In this document: in pieces, positions 1-5,502 of the stretch
Layout of the letters: every line of letters starts with the position of its first letter
Position numbering within the stretch: the stretch's first letter is position 1
Assembly: GCA_003164275.1 (NCBI GenBank)
Contig: PLSY01000012.1
Coordinates: 1-10,606, forward strand
Source of the DNA: Acidimicrobiaceae bacterium
Lineage (GTDB): Bacteria > Actinomycetota > Acidimicrobiia > Acidimicrobiales > RAAP-2
DNA length: 10,606 nucleotides
Direction of reading: 5' to 3'
Made by a program: the position numbers and the translations under genes
The notes under the pieces: generated by a model
What the model saw: the letters and a program-made list of their open reading frames with translations, nothing else
Database searches by the model: none
What the model was told of the DNA's origin: nothing

Positions 1-24
1 TCGGCTCGCAGTGCGGTGATTTCC
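1..24 (-). pseudogene. IS66-like transposase fragment, part distal to the ISL3 insertion
   Basis: These 24 bases continue, on the minus strand, the reading frame that enters from 1451-1598. If the 1,426-bp ISL3 element and one 8-bp duplication are removed, the frame runs open across the junction and ends at the window edge with AEITALRA. The rest of the gene lies beyond the left edge. It cannot be expressed as one protein because the insertion sequence separates it from its start. Confidence 0.5.
17..24. repeat. 8-bp target-site duplication, left copy
   Basis: TGATTTCC directly abuts the left inverted repeat of the ISL3 element, and the identical octamer abuts the right inverted repeat at 1451-1458. 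Eight base pairs is the duplication length known for the ISL3 family, so this fixes both ends of the element. Confidence 0.9.
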
Positions 25-47
25 GGCTCTTCGCGATGAGGCGTGGG
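25..47 (+). repeat. ISL3 element left inverted repeat
   Basis: Starts GGCTCTTCGCGATGAGGCG. It matches the reverse complement of 1428-1450 at 22 of 23 positions; the only mismatch is the seventh base (T here, A in the right end). Confidence 0.9.
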
Positions 48-150
48 GCGGTGTTCAGCCGGTGACCCGCCCATAGGCATCCACCACTGAGGCCCCGTGG
101 CCTCCGATTCTTGCGGTTGCGAAACCAAGCGAGAACGGAGGACACGGGAC

Positions 151-1446
151 ATGGATGACGGTAGTAGCGGCGCGACCGCGTTGCTGGGAATGGATGGCTT
201 TGTGGTGTTGGCCTCGATCGAAGAGGCCGGGGAACTCTTCATCTCGGTCGAGACGATGGCCGATGTAGTGGGGTGTGCGAACTGCGGAGTTCGAGCCGTC
301 GGGCACGGCCGTTCGGTCGTCCAGATCCGGGACCAGCCCGCCGGCGGCCGGCCTGTCCGGCTGATCTGGAGGAAGCGCCGGTGGCTGTGCCGGGACCCGG
401 ATTGCGAGACCAAGAGCTTTACCGAGACCAGCGAACTCATTGAGGACTCCCTGACCTTTCGAGCGTCCTTCGAGATCTGCCGCCTGGTCGGCGAGGACGG
501 CTGCTCGGTGGCCAAGACAGCCCGGGACTTCGGCGTGGGCTGGGCGTGCGCCATGCGCTCGGTGCGACGCCATGGAGAGCCCCTGGTGGAGGACCCTGGC
601 CGCGTGGACGGCGTGGTGGCCATCGGCATCGACGAGCACAAGATGCTGTGCGCCAACGGCCAACATCACACGGAGTACGTGACGTGCTTCGTCGACGTGC
701 GGCGTGGTCGGCTCTTGGACGTCGTGCGGGGCCGCAATGCTGATGACGTGGCGTTCTGGCTGTCCCAGGCGGAGCGGTCCTGGCTCCAGGCCATCGGTGC
801 GGTGGCCATCGATCCCCACCGGGGCTACCTGAACGGGATCCTCGCCTACCTACCCGACGCCATCGTGACGGTGGACTGCTTTCACGGCGTGAAGCTGGCC
901 AACACCATGGTCGACGACGTCCGCCGACGGACCCAGCAGGAGACGCTCGGCCACCGGGGCCACAAGCACGATCCGCTGTACTCGACCCGTCGCTTGATGA
1001 CCCGGGGCTGGGAGCGCCTGAGCGACCGTCAGCGGGCCAAGCTGCTCGGCGCACTCGATCGAGGTGACCGCGACGGCGAGGTCAGCGTGGCCATCTTGAC
1101 CAAGGAGCTGCTGCGTGAGATGTACGCAGCCCGCTCCCTCCAGGCCGCCCGCTGGAAGCTGGTGACGTTCTACCAGTGCGCCGCCGAAGCCGAGGTCCCC
1201 GAACTGACCCGACTGGCCAAGACGGTGGCCAACTGGGAGACCGAGATCTTGAACTACCACGTGACCGGCATCTCCAACGGGCCCACCGAGGCCCAGAACC
1301 TCATCGCTGAGAAGTTGCGCAGGATCGGTCACGGGATGCGGAACTTCGAGAACTATCGGCTCCGGCTCTTGCTCCACTCAGGTGTGCGATGGAACACTCA
1401 GCCAACTGCTCGAATCAGAGGCCGCCACCCACGCCTCATCGCGTAG
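151..1446 (+). CDS. ISL3-family transposase (431 aa)
   Basis: DDE transposase that should cut and rejoin the ends of the surrounding insertion sequence. The N-terminal zinc ribbon is visible as C42-x2-C45 and C80-x4-C85. A helical DNA-binding stretch follows at about 95-140. The catalytic domain has D161 in GIDEH, D221 in AIDPHRGY, a VDCFHG motif around D242, and E380 in NGPTEAQN, the order expected for the ISL3 DDE domain. The length matches the family. I chose the ATG at 151 because GGAGG lies 9 nt upstream (137-141); the frame stays open to 97 but the extra residues do not look like protein. The stop codon lies inside the right inverted repeat, which is usual for compact elements. There is no frameshift or internal stop, so the gene appears functional. 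Confidence 0.93.
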   Translation: MDDGSSGATALLGMDGFVVLASIEEAGELFISVETMADVVGCANCGVRAVGHGRSVVQIRDQPAGGRPVRLIWRKRRWLCRDPDCETKSFTETSELIEDSLTFRASFEICRLVGEDGCSVAKTARDFGVGWACAMRSVRRHGEPLVEDPGRVDGVVAIGIDEHKMLCANGQHHTEYVTCFVDVRRGRLLDVVRGRNADDVAFWLSQAERSWLQAIGAVAIDPHRGYLNGILAYLPDAIVTVDCFHGVKLANTMVDDVRRRTQQETLGHRGHKHDPLYSTRRLMTRGWERLSDRQRAKLLGALDRGDRDGEVSVAILTKELLREMYAARSLQAARWKLVTFYQCAAEAEVPELTRLAKTVANWETEILNYHVTGISNGPTEAQNLIAEKLRRIGHGMRNFENYRLRLLLHSGVRWNTQPTARIRGRHPRLIA

Positions 1447-1450
1447 AGCC
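1428..1450 (-). repeat. ISL3 element right inverted repeat
   Basis: Read on the minus strand it starts GGCTCTACGCGATGAGGCG and pairs with 25-47. It contains the last codon and the stop codon of the transposase. Confidence 0.9.
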
Positions 1451-1458
1451 TGATTTCC
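1451..1458. repeat. 8-bp target-site duplication, right copy
   Basis: TGATTTCC, identical to 17-24, directly outside the right inverted repeat of the ISL3 element. Confidence 0.9.
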
Positions 1459-1598
1459 GCTGCCTGGGTCGCCACTACTCCTTGCAGGTCGCTCATCAAC
1501 CCGACCAGTTGGTCGTAGGTCGGAGCGTCAGGAGTGGGATCGCGGGGTGGAATTCCCCACGGTACGCGCGTCGACCGTGCAGGTGGTGGACGCGACTC
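1451..1598 (-). pseudogene. 5' part of an IS66-like transposase gene, disrupted by ISL3
   Basis: The minus-strand frame is open from 1598 and encodes PTPDAPTYDQLVGL, then SDLQGVVATQAAEITALRA after joining to 1-24. A short proline-rich start, a 'YDQLVGL' segment and a helical stretch ending 'EITALRA' are typical of IS66-family transposase N termini, which begin with a leucine-rich coiled coil. The assignment rests on this short stretch only. The start codon is unclear: the first ATG in frame is at 1496, inside the conserved part, and no ATG, GTG or TTG precedes the YDQL segment, so it may use a rare start or carry an earlier frameshift. The gene is split by the ISL3 element and has no downstream part in the window. 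Confidence 0.55.
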
Positions 1599-1619
1599 TC
1601 AGGGGACCTGAACAGTTAC

Positions 1620-1698
1620 GAAACGAATATGTCACCGGTTCGTGCAGCAGACCTCCCAGTGGCAAAGCATTTGCCACTCCCACCCGTATCCTGCGCAT
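1620..1698 (-). pseudogene. Truncated host gene, first 26 codons before the IS66-like junction
   Basis: The ATG at 1698-1696 is preceded by a perfect GGAGG (1708-1704) with a 5-nt spacer. The frame encodes 26 residues (starting MRRIRVGVANALPL and ending VTYSF) and then runs into the GTAA tip of the IS66-like element. Upstream, with the same geometry as the DGG-repeat gene at 5503, lie a CGCGCGA-N14-TCGCGCT site (50 nt before the start) and a TACGGT -10-like hexamer (1736-1731). The hydrophobic strand IRVGVANALPL is reminiscent of the first strand of response-regulator receivers, but 26 residues cannot settle the family. I infer a gene destroyed by the first insertion. A short leader peptide or chance frame is the alternative. 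Confidence 0.4.
1658..1678. repeat. Perfect 9-bp inverted repeat with 3-nt loop
   Basis: AGTGGCAAA (1658-1666), loop GCA, TTTGCCACT (1670-1678). It is followed by no T-run on either strand, so it is not a standard terminator. On the minus strand it falls within codons 7-14 of the truncated gene starting at 1698. Confidence 0.55.
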
Positions 1699-1730
1699 CA
1701 ACGCCTCCACAACTAGTCCGAGTGTGGGTG

Positions 1731-1775
1731 ACCGTAGTGAATGAAGCCGCGCGATCTAGAATGGTGTTTCGCGCT
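1731..1775 (-). promoter_or_regulatory. Palindromic site D with -10-like hexamer, reading toward 1698
   Basis: CGCGCGA at 1748-1754 and TCGCGCT at 1769-1775 are separated by exactly 14 nt; 13 of 14 half-site bases match the consensus palindrome found at three other places in the window. On the minus strand, TACGGT (1736-1731) starts 11 nt after the site, the same register as at 5464 and 8798. A start near 1724 would give a short leader with GGAGG and the ATG at 1698. The function is inferred from recurrence. Confidence 0.5.
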
Positions 1776-2059
1776 GTTGAGGTGAACCAGGCGCTCCGAT
1801 GGCGATGCGCGGTGGCAGGTGAAAACCAGGGCTGCCACTTTGCCGTCCCTTCTGCTGTCTCCAGTGGATCCGACGCATACTCCAGCGGAGCACTTGGCTG
1901 TGCCGTCATTGGCGCCGTCCGGCATGTCCGGCATGTCCCGCATGCCCCACTGCCGAGTCCGAGCTCGGCATCCCTGTGCGGTGGAGTGGATCGCTTGCCA
2001 TTCGCCCGCAGCATTCAGAATGCGCTGGCTTGGTCGGCGGTATTGGGCCAATCCTCTTC
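1776..2059. other. Non-coding stretch without a convincing gene
   Basis: Open frames here on both strands lack convincing ribosome binding sites and look like low-complexity shadows. The visible structures are a 7-bp inverted repeat GTGGCAG/CTGCCAC (1812-1818 and 1832-1838), a 9-bp tandem repeat (1921-1938) and a small hairpin TGCCGAG/CTCGGCA (1951-1957 and 1964-1970). The region separates the IS-damaged gene from the 3' end of the response-regulator operon. Confidence 0.6.
1921..1947. repeat. Short 9-bp tandem repeat
   Basis: GGCATGTCC occurs twice in tandem (1921-1938) and is followed by a diverged third unit, CGCATGCCC (1939-1947). It lies in non-coding DNA, and each unit contains the palindromic core GCATG(T/C). 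Confidence 0.6.
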
Positions 2060-2092
2060 GATCAATCAATTCCGCGCCACAATTGGTCGATC
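2060..2092 (-). terminator. Probable terminator of the response-regulator operon
   Basis: GATCAATCAATT (2060-2071) and AATTGGTCGATC (2081-2092) pair at 10 of 12 positions around a 9-nt loop. The structure begins 17 nt after the minus-strand stop codon of the response regulator, where a terminator is expected. There is no uridine run, as is common in actinobacteria, so the call rests on position and stem. Confidence 0.45.
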
Positions 2093-2108
2093 TCTTGCAC
2101 CGAATCAT

Positions 2109-2810
2109 CTAGTTGGTTCCGTCTTTGACCCGAGTCGCCCAACTGAGGAATCGTTCGATCTGAGTGAGCGATGGGTCGCGCTGAATGCGTTCGGGAGGAG
2201 TGCCGTCCGCATTTACTGGGTTGAGGTGTGCGACGGTGTTGAATGAGGCCCGCAACCTCGACCAGGACCTACTTCGATCCCCCTGCCGCGCGTTGAGCTT
2301 GGTTTCCAGATCGGACGAGCGTGCGAATCGAACGGCGTCATTGACGCGCGTGCCCGACACCACTCCAAGCCGGAACTGGGATTCGGGGTCCGTCCCATCG
2401 GGTACCCCGGATCGTTCCTGCTCCGGATGCAGGATCGCCCGGTAGAGATCAGCGGACTCCTGAAGCTCACTTCGATGGTAGAAGAAGTCGGCCTGAGCTT
2501 CCCGCATCCTTCGACGGACAGCGTCGTCGAGGAAGTGCCCAGTGAGGACGACGACCATCGTCTGCTCACGACTGCGCCGCCGTCGAATGTGATCGACGAC
2601 CCCCACCCCCGGAAAGTGGTCGTCTTCCCTGCGACTGTCTGCGGCGTCGATGATTGCGATGTCGACAGAGCTCCACTCTCCATCCCATTCGAGCGCGTCG
2701 TCGTGGACGAGTGAACCGACCACCTCGATCTCATGGCGGTCAGCGAGGAGTTCGGCAAGACCCCTCCGGCTGATGTCGTCGTCATCGACAACTACGACTC
2801 GTTTGCGCAT
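2109..2810 (-). CDS. Atypical response regulator (233 aa)
   Basis: Receiver domain at about 3-125: acidic pocket D9-D12 after the VVVV strand, probable phosphoacceptor D55 in AIID, and T90 in VVVLTGH. The lysine normally found near the end of a receiver is missing; the matching segment reads FFYHRSEL (about 109-116). The C-terminal part (about 150-233) is not a LuxR, OmpR or AraC helix-turn-helix that I can recognise. It holds RVNDAVRFA, a basic stretch near GDRSRSWSRLR, LNPVNADGTPPER and a terminal FLSWATR. The same blocks are kept in the decayed copy at 4684-5352, so this is probably a conserved output module, presumably DNA binding. The ATG at 2810 has GGAGG 9 nt upstream and lies inside the last codons of the upstream membrane gene (19-bp overlap), so the two are translationally coupled. 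Confidence 0.82.
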   Translation of the reverse strand: MRKRVVVVDDDDISRRGLAELLADRHEIEVVGSLVHDDALEWDGEWSSVDIAIIDAADSRREDDHFPGVGVVDHIRRRRSREQTMVVVLTGHFLDDAVRRRMREAQADFFYHRSELQESADLYRAILHPEQERSGVPDGTDPESQFRLGVVSGTRVNDAVRFARSSDLETKLNARQGDRSRSWSRLRASFNTVAHLNPVNADGTPPERIQRDPSLTQIERFLSWATRVKDGTN

Positions 2811-4531
2811 GACAACTCCTCCAAACGTTTGTCGACCTCATCCAGGCGACGAGTGACTTCATCATTGATCCGCTTGTCGAGTCGGTCTCTGACAGCTGCA
2901 AGATCACGGCGTGCCTCATAGCGGGTCTTGGAGACGAGTCCAAGCACATAGGAGCGTCCCTCGGCGAAGGCGTTGGCTATGGTTGCCCTGTCGTCCAACT
3001 CGAGCTTGGTGCTGCGTTGCTTGGCCTCGCCTTCAAGCTGCGAACGCATGGTGAGCATCGAATAGAACGCCGCGGATGGCCACAACAACTCCACTACAAA
3101 GTGGCTCCATCGGATTGGCTCCGGAAAGAGCAATAGCCCGACGGCAATGACCGCTCCGATCCCCACAGAGACGAGGAGCTTCCCGGTGCCATTGAGATCG
3201 CTCCAGTACAGCGGCACCATCATGGCGAGCATGTTGACCCCTCCAAGGCACGGGAATCGCTGAATGCCTTCGGGGTTCTTGGTGGTCCGCATGGTGCCGG
3301 TCGCGGCTGCAGCATGGACAAGTGCATGTCCGATTGCGGCGATCAGGACACGGGCATGTGCCGTCTCCCCCCGTTGGGAGACCTCTCGGTGAGCCCAGAT
3401 TGCCAGGACTGGACCTATCACCACGGCCGGACCCACGGCCCACGGACTAGGCTCGATCCCCCCCGGGGCAAGGGTGTCCGCGAACCACATAGATGAAGCC
3501 AAAAAGCCCAGCGGCCCGACATCGAACGGCACCAGGCCTGGCCTCGGATCGGCCGGGATGTAGAGCGAGTGATCACCAATAGACAGTCGGCAGGGCTGAT
3601 TGGGCTGGCGAGCTTCGACGGCATCTATCGCGGCGACAAGTACGGTGCCTCGCATAGTCAGATCATCGAGCGAAGCGGCGAGCCAGGCCGCCTGATTACC
3701 AGACAGAAGTATGGTCCCGTGCCCTTCCCTGATCTCGAAGCTGACGTCGGCTGCAAGGTCGTGATGGGATTCGTTATGCCGCCGTTGCCACCTGGCCATG
3801 GCAACGCCGAGGTAAGTGGCGTGTTCCGCAGTAGACGCCGCGAGCGACTGGCGCCAGTCGGCAAGCATTCTGCCCACGGTGGTTGAACCAGTTGACAACG
3901 GCAGCAGTGGCGTAGTCCGGCTGAGGAGGTCGACTACGGTGTCAGCACCCGTGGCGATCTCGTTTTGCCCTGCCAAATACGCCATGCCAACGAGCGCTTC
4001 AAGGTCTTGTCCGTGCCGGGCCAACGCGACTCGACGACGATTTGATTCATATGCCGCTATGCCAGCACCGAGGGCTACGGCCATCACCTGATATCGAAAG
4101 GATCCGGTGGAGACGGGCCGCCCTCTGACGCGTCGGACGCAGCCGGTGACTGTGGCATTGACCACGGGGACGATGAACCCAGCTGCTCCGATCCGGAGGC
4201 CGGATTCGATCGCGAGGGGCACGCCGGACATGCTTGCGAGTTCCATTCCCGTCGCGTCCTGGCTCCACAGCGCTGTGTCGACAGCATCTGCCGCTAGGCG
4301 CGGCCCCAGTGCAAACCGACCGGACTTCCGCAGCGCGACGGCACTCGCGATATCACCGATCACGAAGGCTGCCGCAATCATCGCTCGACGTCGTGGTGTT
4401 CGGCTGGATCGGGCGCCCATCAGCTGAAATGAGCGGCTGGCCAACCGATAGGTGAGGTGGAATCGCTCCCGTTTGGCGAGAAGCGAGGGAGCAGGCGCAC
4501 GTGTGAAGAGTCGGTGGCCGTCAGCGTCCAT
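2792..4531 (-). CDS. Polytopic membrane protein, putative sensor partner of the response regulator (579 aa)
   Basis: Hydrophobic segments lie at about 51-68, 112-130, 146-162, 365-380, 396-412, 451-470 and 476-492, with a possible further one near 432-443. A soluble loop of about 200 residues (163-350) separates two membrane blocks, and an 85-residue tail ends in a charged coiled coil (about 540-573, DKRINDEVTRRLDEVDKRLEEL). I see no N, G1 or G2 box of a histidine-kinase ATPase. The loop has one histidine in a helical context (H173, ARHGQDLEAL) and could be a degenerate kinase-like domain, but that is speculation. I chose the ATG at 4531 because AAGGA lies 7 nt upstream; the frame stays open to 4954, but those extra codons are antisense to the decayed regulator. 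The gene is the first of a two-gene operon and probably feeds a membrane signal to the regulator. Confidence 0.75.
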   Translation of the reverse strand: MDADGHRLFTRAPAPSLLAKRERFHLTYRLASRSFQLMGARSSRTPRRRAMIAAAFVIGDIASAVALRKSGRFALGPRLAADAVDTALWSQDATGMELASMSGVPLAIESGLRIGAAGFIVPVVNATVTGCVRRVRGRPVSTGSFRYQVMAVALGAGIAAYESNRRRVALARHGQDLEALVGMAYLAGQNEIATGADTVVDLLSRTTPLLPLSTGSTTVGRMLADWRQSLAASTAEHATYLGVAMARWQRRHNESHHDLAADVSFEIREGHGTILLSGNQAAWLAASLDDLTMRGTVLVAAIDAVEARQPNQPCRLSIGDHSLYIPADPRPGLVPFDVGPLGFLASSMWFADTLAPGGIEPSPWAVGPAVVIGPVLAIWAHREVSQRGETAHARVLIAAIGHALVHAAAATGTMRTTKNPEGIQRFPCLGGVNMLAMMVPLYWSDLNGTGKLLVSVGIGAVIAVGLLLFPEPIRWSHFVVELLWPSAAFYSMLTMRSQLEGEAKQRSTKLELDDRATIANAFAEGRSYVLGLVSKTRYEARRDLAAVRDRLDKRINDEVTRRLDEVDKRLEELSCANES

Positions 4532-4683
4532 CCTGCCATCCTTACTGGTACGGCCGCGCGATTCACTCCTTGGGGTCGCGCGGAGCGAGGAACTCAGCCT
4601 CGACACACCTACTGGAGACTGCCCGGACCCCAACAGCTGGTCCACCAGACATCGAATGTTCAACGACCGAAGATGGGGACGCA
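4532..4683. other. Divergent intergenic region between membrane sensor and regulator pseudogene
   Basis: These 152 nt carry the ribosome binding site of the minus-strand membrane gene (AAGGA, 4543-4539) and the perfect palindromic site C (4555-4582). I see no clear -35/-10 pair for the plus strand in front of the pseudogene start at 4684. Confidence 0.5.
4555..4582 (-). promoter_or_regulatory. Palindromic site C upstream of the membrane-sensor/regulator operon
   Basis: CGCGCGA (4555-4561) and TCGCGCG (4576-4582) form a perfect palindrome with a 14-nt spacer. The site ends 24 nt before the start codon at 4531. In the register used by the other sites, the -10 position would read AAGGAT (4543-4538), which shares only the second A and last T of TAnnnT and overlaps the ribosome binding site. 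The promoter may therefore differ here, or the site may act as an autoregulatory operator. Confidence 0.5.
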
Positions 4684-5352
4684 GTGACTGTTGTACCGAT
4701 CTATGACGTCTTGCTGTCCCGAACTCGTGAATCGGTGTGGCTCGGCGCATCAGACCACGGCGGTGCCGTTGCGGTCGACACTTGGGACGACGTTGTCCTC
4801 GTTGAAGGCGCAGATCCGCGTCGGGGTGACGACCACTTCCCTGGGTTTCCGTGGTCACCCTCAATCGCACTTGGGCGACTTCGCCGCCCACCGTGATCGT
4901 GAACATTGAGCAGCTCATCGACGACGCCGTCAATCGCCGCATGCGCGAGGCCAATACCGACTACCTTTTTCGCCGAATTGTGATTCAGTCCGCCGATGAC
5001 CTATAGTTGGCCATCCTCACGCCACCGGCGCCCACTGGACCTCTGCCCGAGCTTCTCGCCGAGAGCGCCTTCGAATCGGGGTTGTGGGTTCCCGCCGAGT
5101 GAACGACGCGGTTGTCTACGCCCGAGAAGAGCAACTTGCCGTCCGGCTGGCAGCCCGGGACGGCAACCAGTCGCGGACTTGGAGAGGGTTGTCGGCCGTT
5201 TTACAACGCGGTCCGACTCCATACTGTGGACACCAACGGCACCCCCCCCGGACCGCGACCAGGACGACCCGTCCCTCGGCCAGACCGGGTTCTTCCTGCG
5301 CTGGGCGACTCGGACCAAGGGCACACCCGGCGCCACGTGCCATGAGCCGTGA
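4684..5352 (+). pseudogene. Decayed second copy of the atypical response regulator
   Basis: In three changing frames this region encodes a protein parallel to the intact regulator at 2109-2810. Matching blocks are ADPRRGDDHFPG with ADSRREDDHFPG; LIDDAVNRRMREANTDY with FLDDAVRRRMREAQADF; GSRRVNDAV with SGTRVNDAV; VDTNGTPP with VNADGTPP; and DPSLGQTGFFLRWATR with DPSLTQIERFLSWATR. Lesions, in order: loss of one G at 4843-4845 (restoring it gives FPGVSVV, matching FPGVGVV); a TAG at 5004-5006 where the intact copy has Tyr; loss of one C at about 5072; a frameshift near 5200; and one extra C in the run at 5242-5249. The N-terminal receiver part also seems shortened. The start is probably GTG at 4684 with GGGGA just upstream. 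It reads away from the membrane gene, so it is an inverted paralogue and not a tandem one. Confidence 0.85.
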
Positions 5353-5424
5353 GACGCGGGCAAACACCATTCCCACGGGACGAACCCTCGTCACCAATCG
5401 TAGGGCTACCTCGGCCACGGGGTC

Positions 5425-5469
5425 TGCGCGATTTTGACGGAGAGAACGCGCGTATGCCATCCGTATGCT
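5425..5469 (+). promoter_or_regulatory. Palindromic site A with -10-like hexamer for the DGG-repeat gene
   Basis: TGCGCGA (5425-5431), 14-nt spacer, ACGCGCG (5446-5452): each half has one change from the consensus. The segment GCGCGATTTTG is identical to that in the site at 8759. TATGCT (5464-5469) starts exactly 11 nt after the site. The start codon at 5503 is 51 nt from the site edge, nearly the same distance as for the truncated gene at 1698. Confidence 0.5.
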
Positions 5470-5502
5470 GTCCTCCAGCAGCGAGCGCAAGGAGAGACAC
5501 CG

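Larger units (their letters stand above)
25..1450 (+). mobile_element. Complete ISL3-family insertion sequence, 1,426 bp
   Basis: The element is bounded by inverted repeats starting GGCTCT (25-47 and 1428-1450, 22 of 23 positions identical) and flanked by an 8-bp direct duplication, TGATTTCC. It holds a single full-length transposase gene. Length, ends starting with GG, 8-bp duplication and one gene all fit ISL3. The transposase frame is undamaged and the two target copies are identical, so the insertion looks recent and the element may still be mobile. It interrupts an IS66-like transposase gene that reads on the opposite strand. Confidence 0.93.
1451..1619 (-). mobile_element. Outer end of an IS66-like element (remainder outside the window)
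   Basis: On the minus strand, GTAACTGTTCAGGTCCCC begins at 1619, about 100 nt before the transposase frame becomes recognisable. IS66-family ends usually begin GTAA, so 1619 is the likely tip of the element. A gene start with a strong ribosome binding site reads directly into this point from outside (start at 1698), which supports a junction here. The other end, and therefore the duplication, is not in the window. Confidence 0.45.

Noticed and set aside
850..1377. Long minus-strand frames opposite the transposase
   Set aside because: These are shadow frames of a high-GC coding sequence; they have no ribosome binding site and no recognisable domain.
1812..1838. GTGGCAG/CTGCCAC inverted repeat as a terminator
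   Set aside because: It has a 13-nt loop and no T-run, and no gene ends next to it on either strand.
1819..2112. A 97-codon plus-strand frame starting at GTG, 44 nt after palindromic site D
   Set aside because: The distance is tempting, but there is no good ribosome binding site, the sequence includes translated tandem repeats (MSGMSRMPH) and it overlaps the probable terminator. The -10 hexamer of site D points the other way.
1389..2246. A 285-codon plus-strand open frame spanning the IS end and the gene-free stretch
   Set aside because: It begins inside the transposase gene, crosses the right inverted repeat and both element junctions, and ends antisense to the response regulator. Its composition is not protein-like.
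3845..3860. 16-bp perfect palindrome CGACTGGCGCCAGTCG
   Set aside because: It lies inside the coding sequence of the membrane protein, occurs once and is unrelated to the intergenic sites, so it is probably a by-product of the codons.
4532..4954. N-terminal extension of the membrane protein by 141 codons
   Set aside because: This stretch is antisense to the regulator pseudogene and rich in Arg and Ser. The ATG at 4531 has a proper ribosome binding site.
5434..5439. TTGACG as a canonical -35 box
   Set aside because: It lies 24 nt from the TATGCT hexamer, too far for a standard promoter, and the corresponding bases in site B (TTGGAT) are not conserved as a -35 box.
5434..5502. Upstream start of the DGG-repeat protein at a TTG at 5434
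   Set aside because: It would put 23 charged residues before the signal peptide and place the start inside palindromic site A. AAGGAGAG fits the TTG at 5503 instead.
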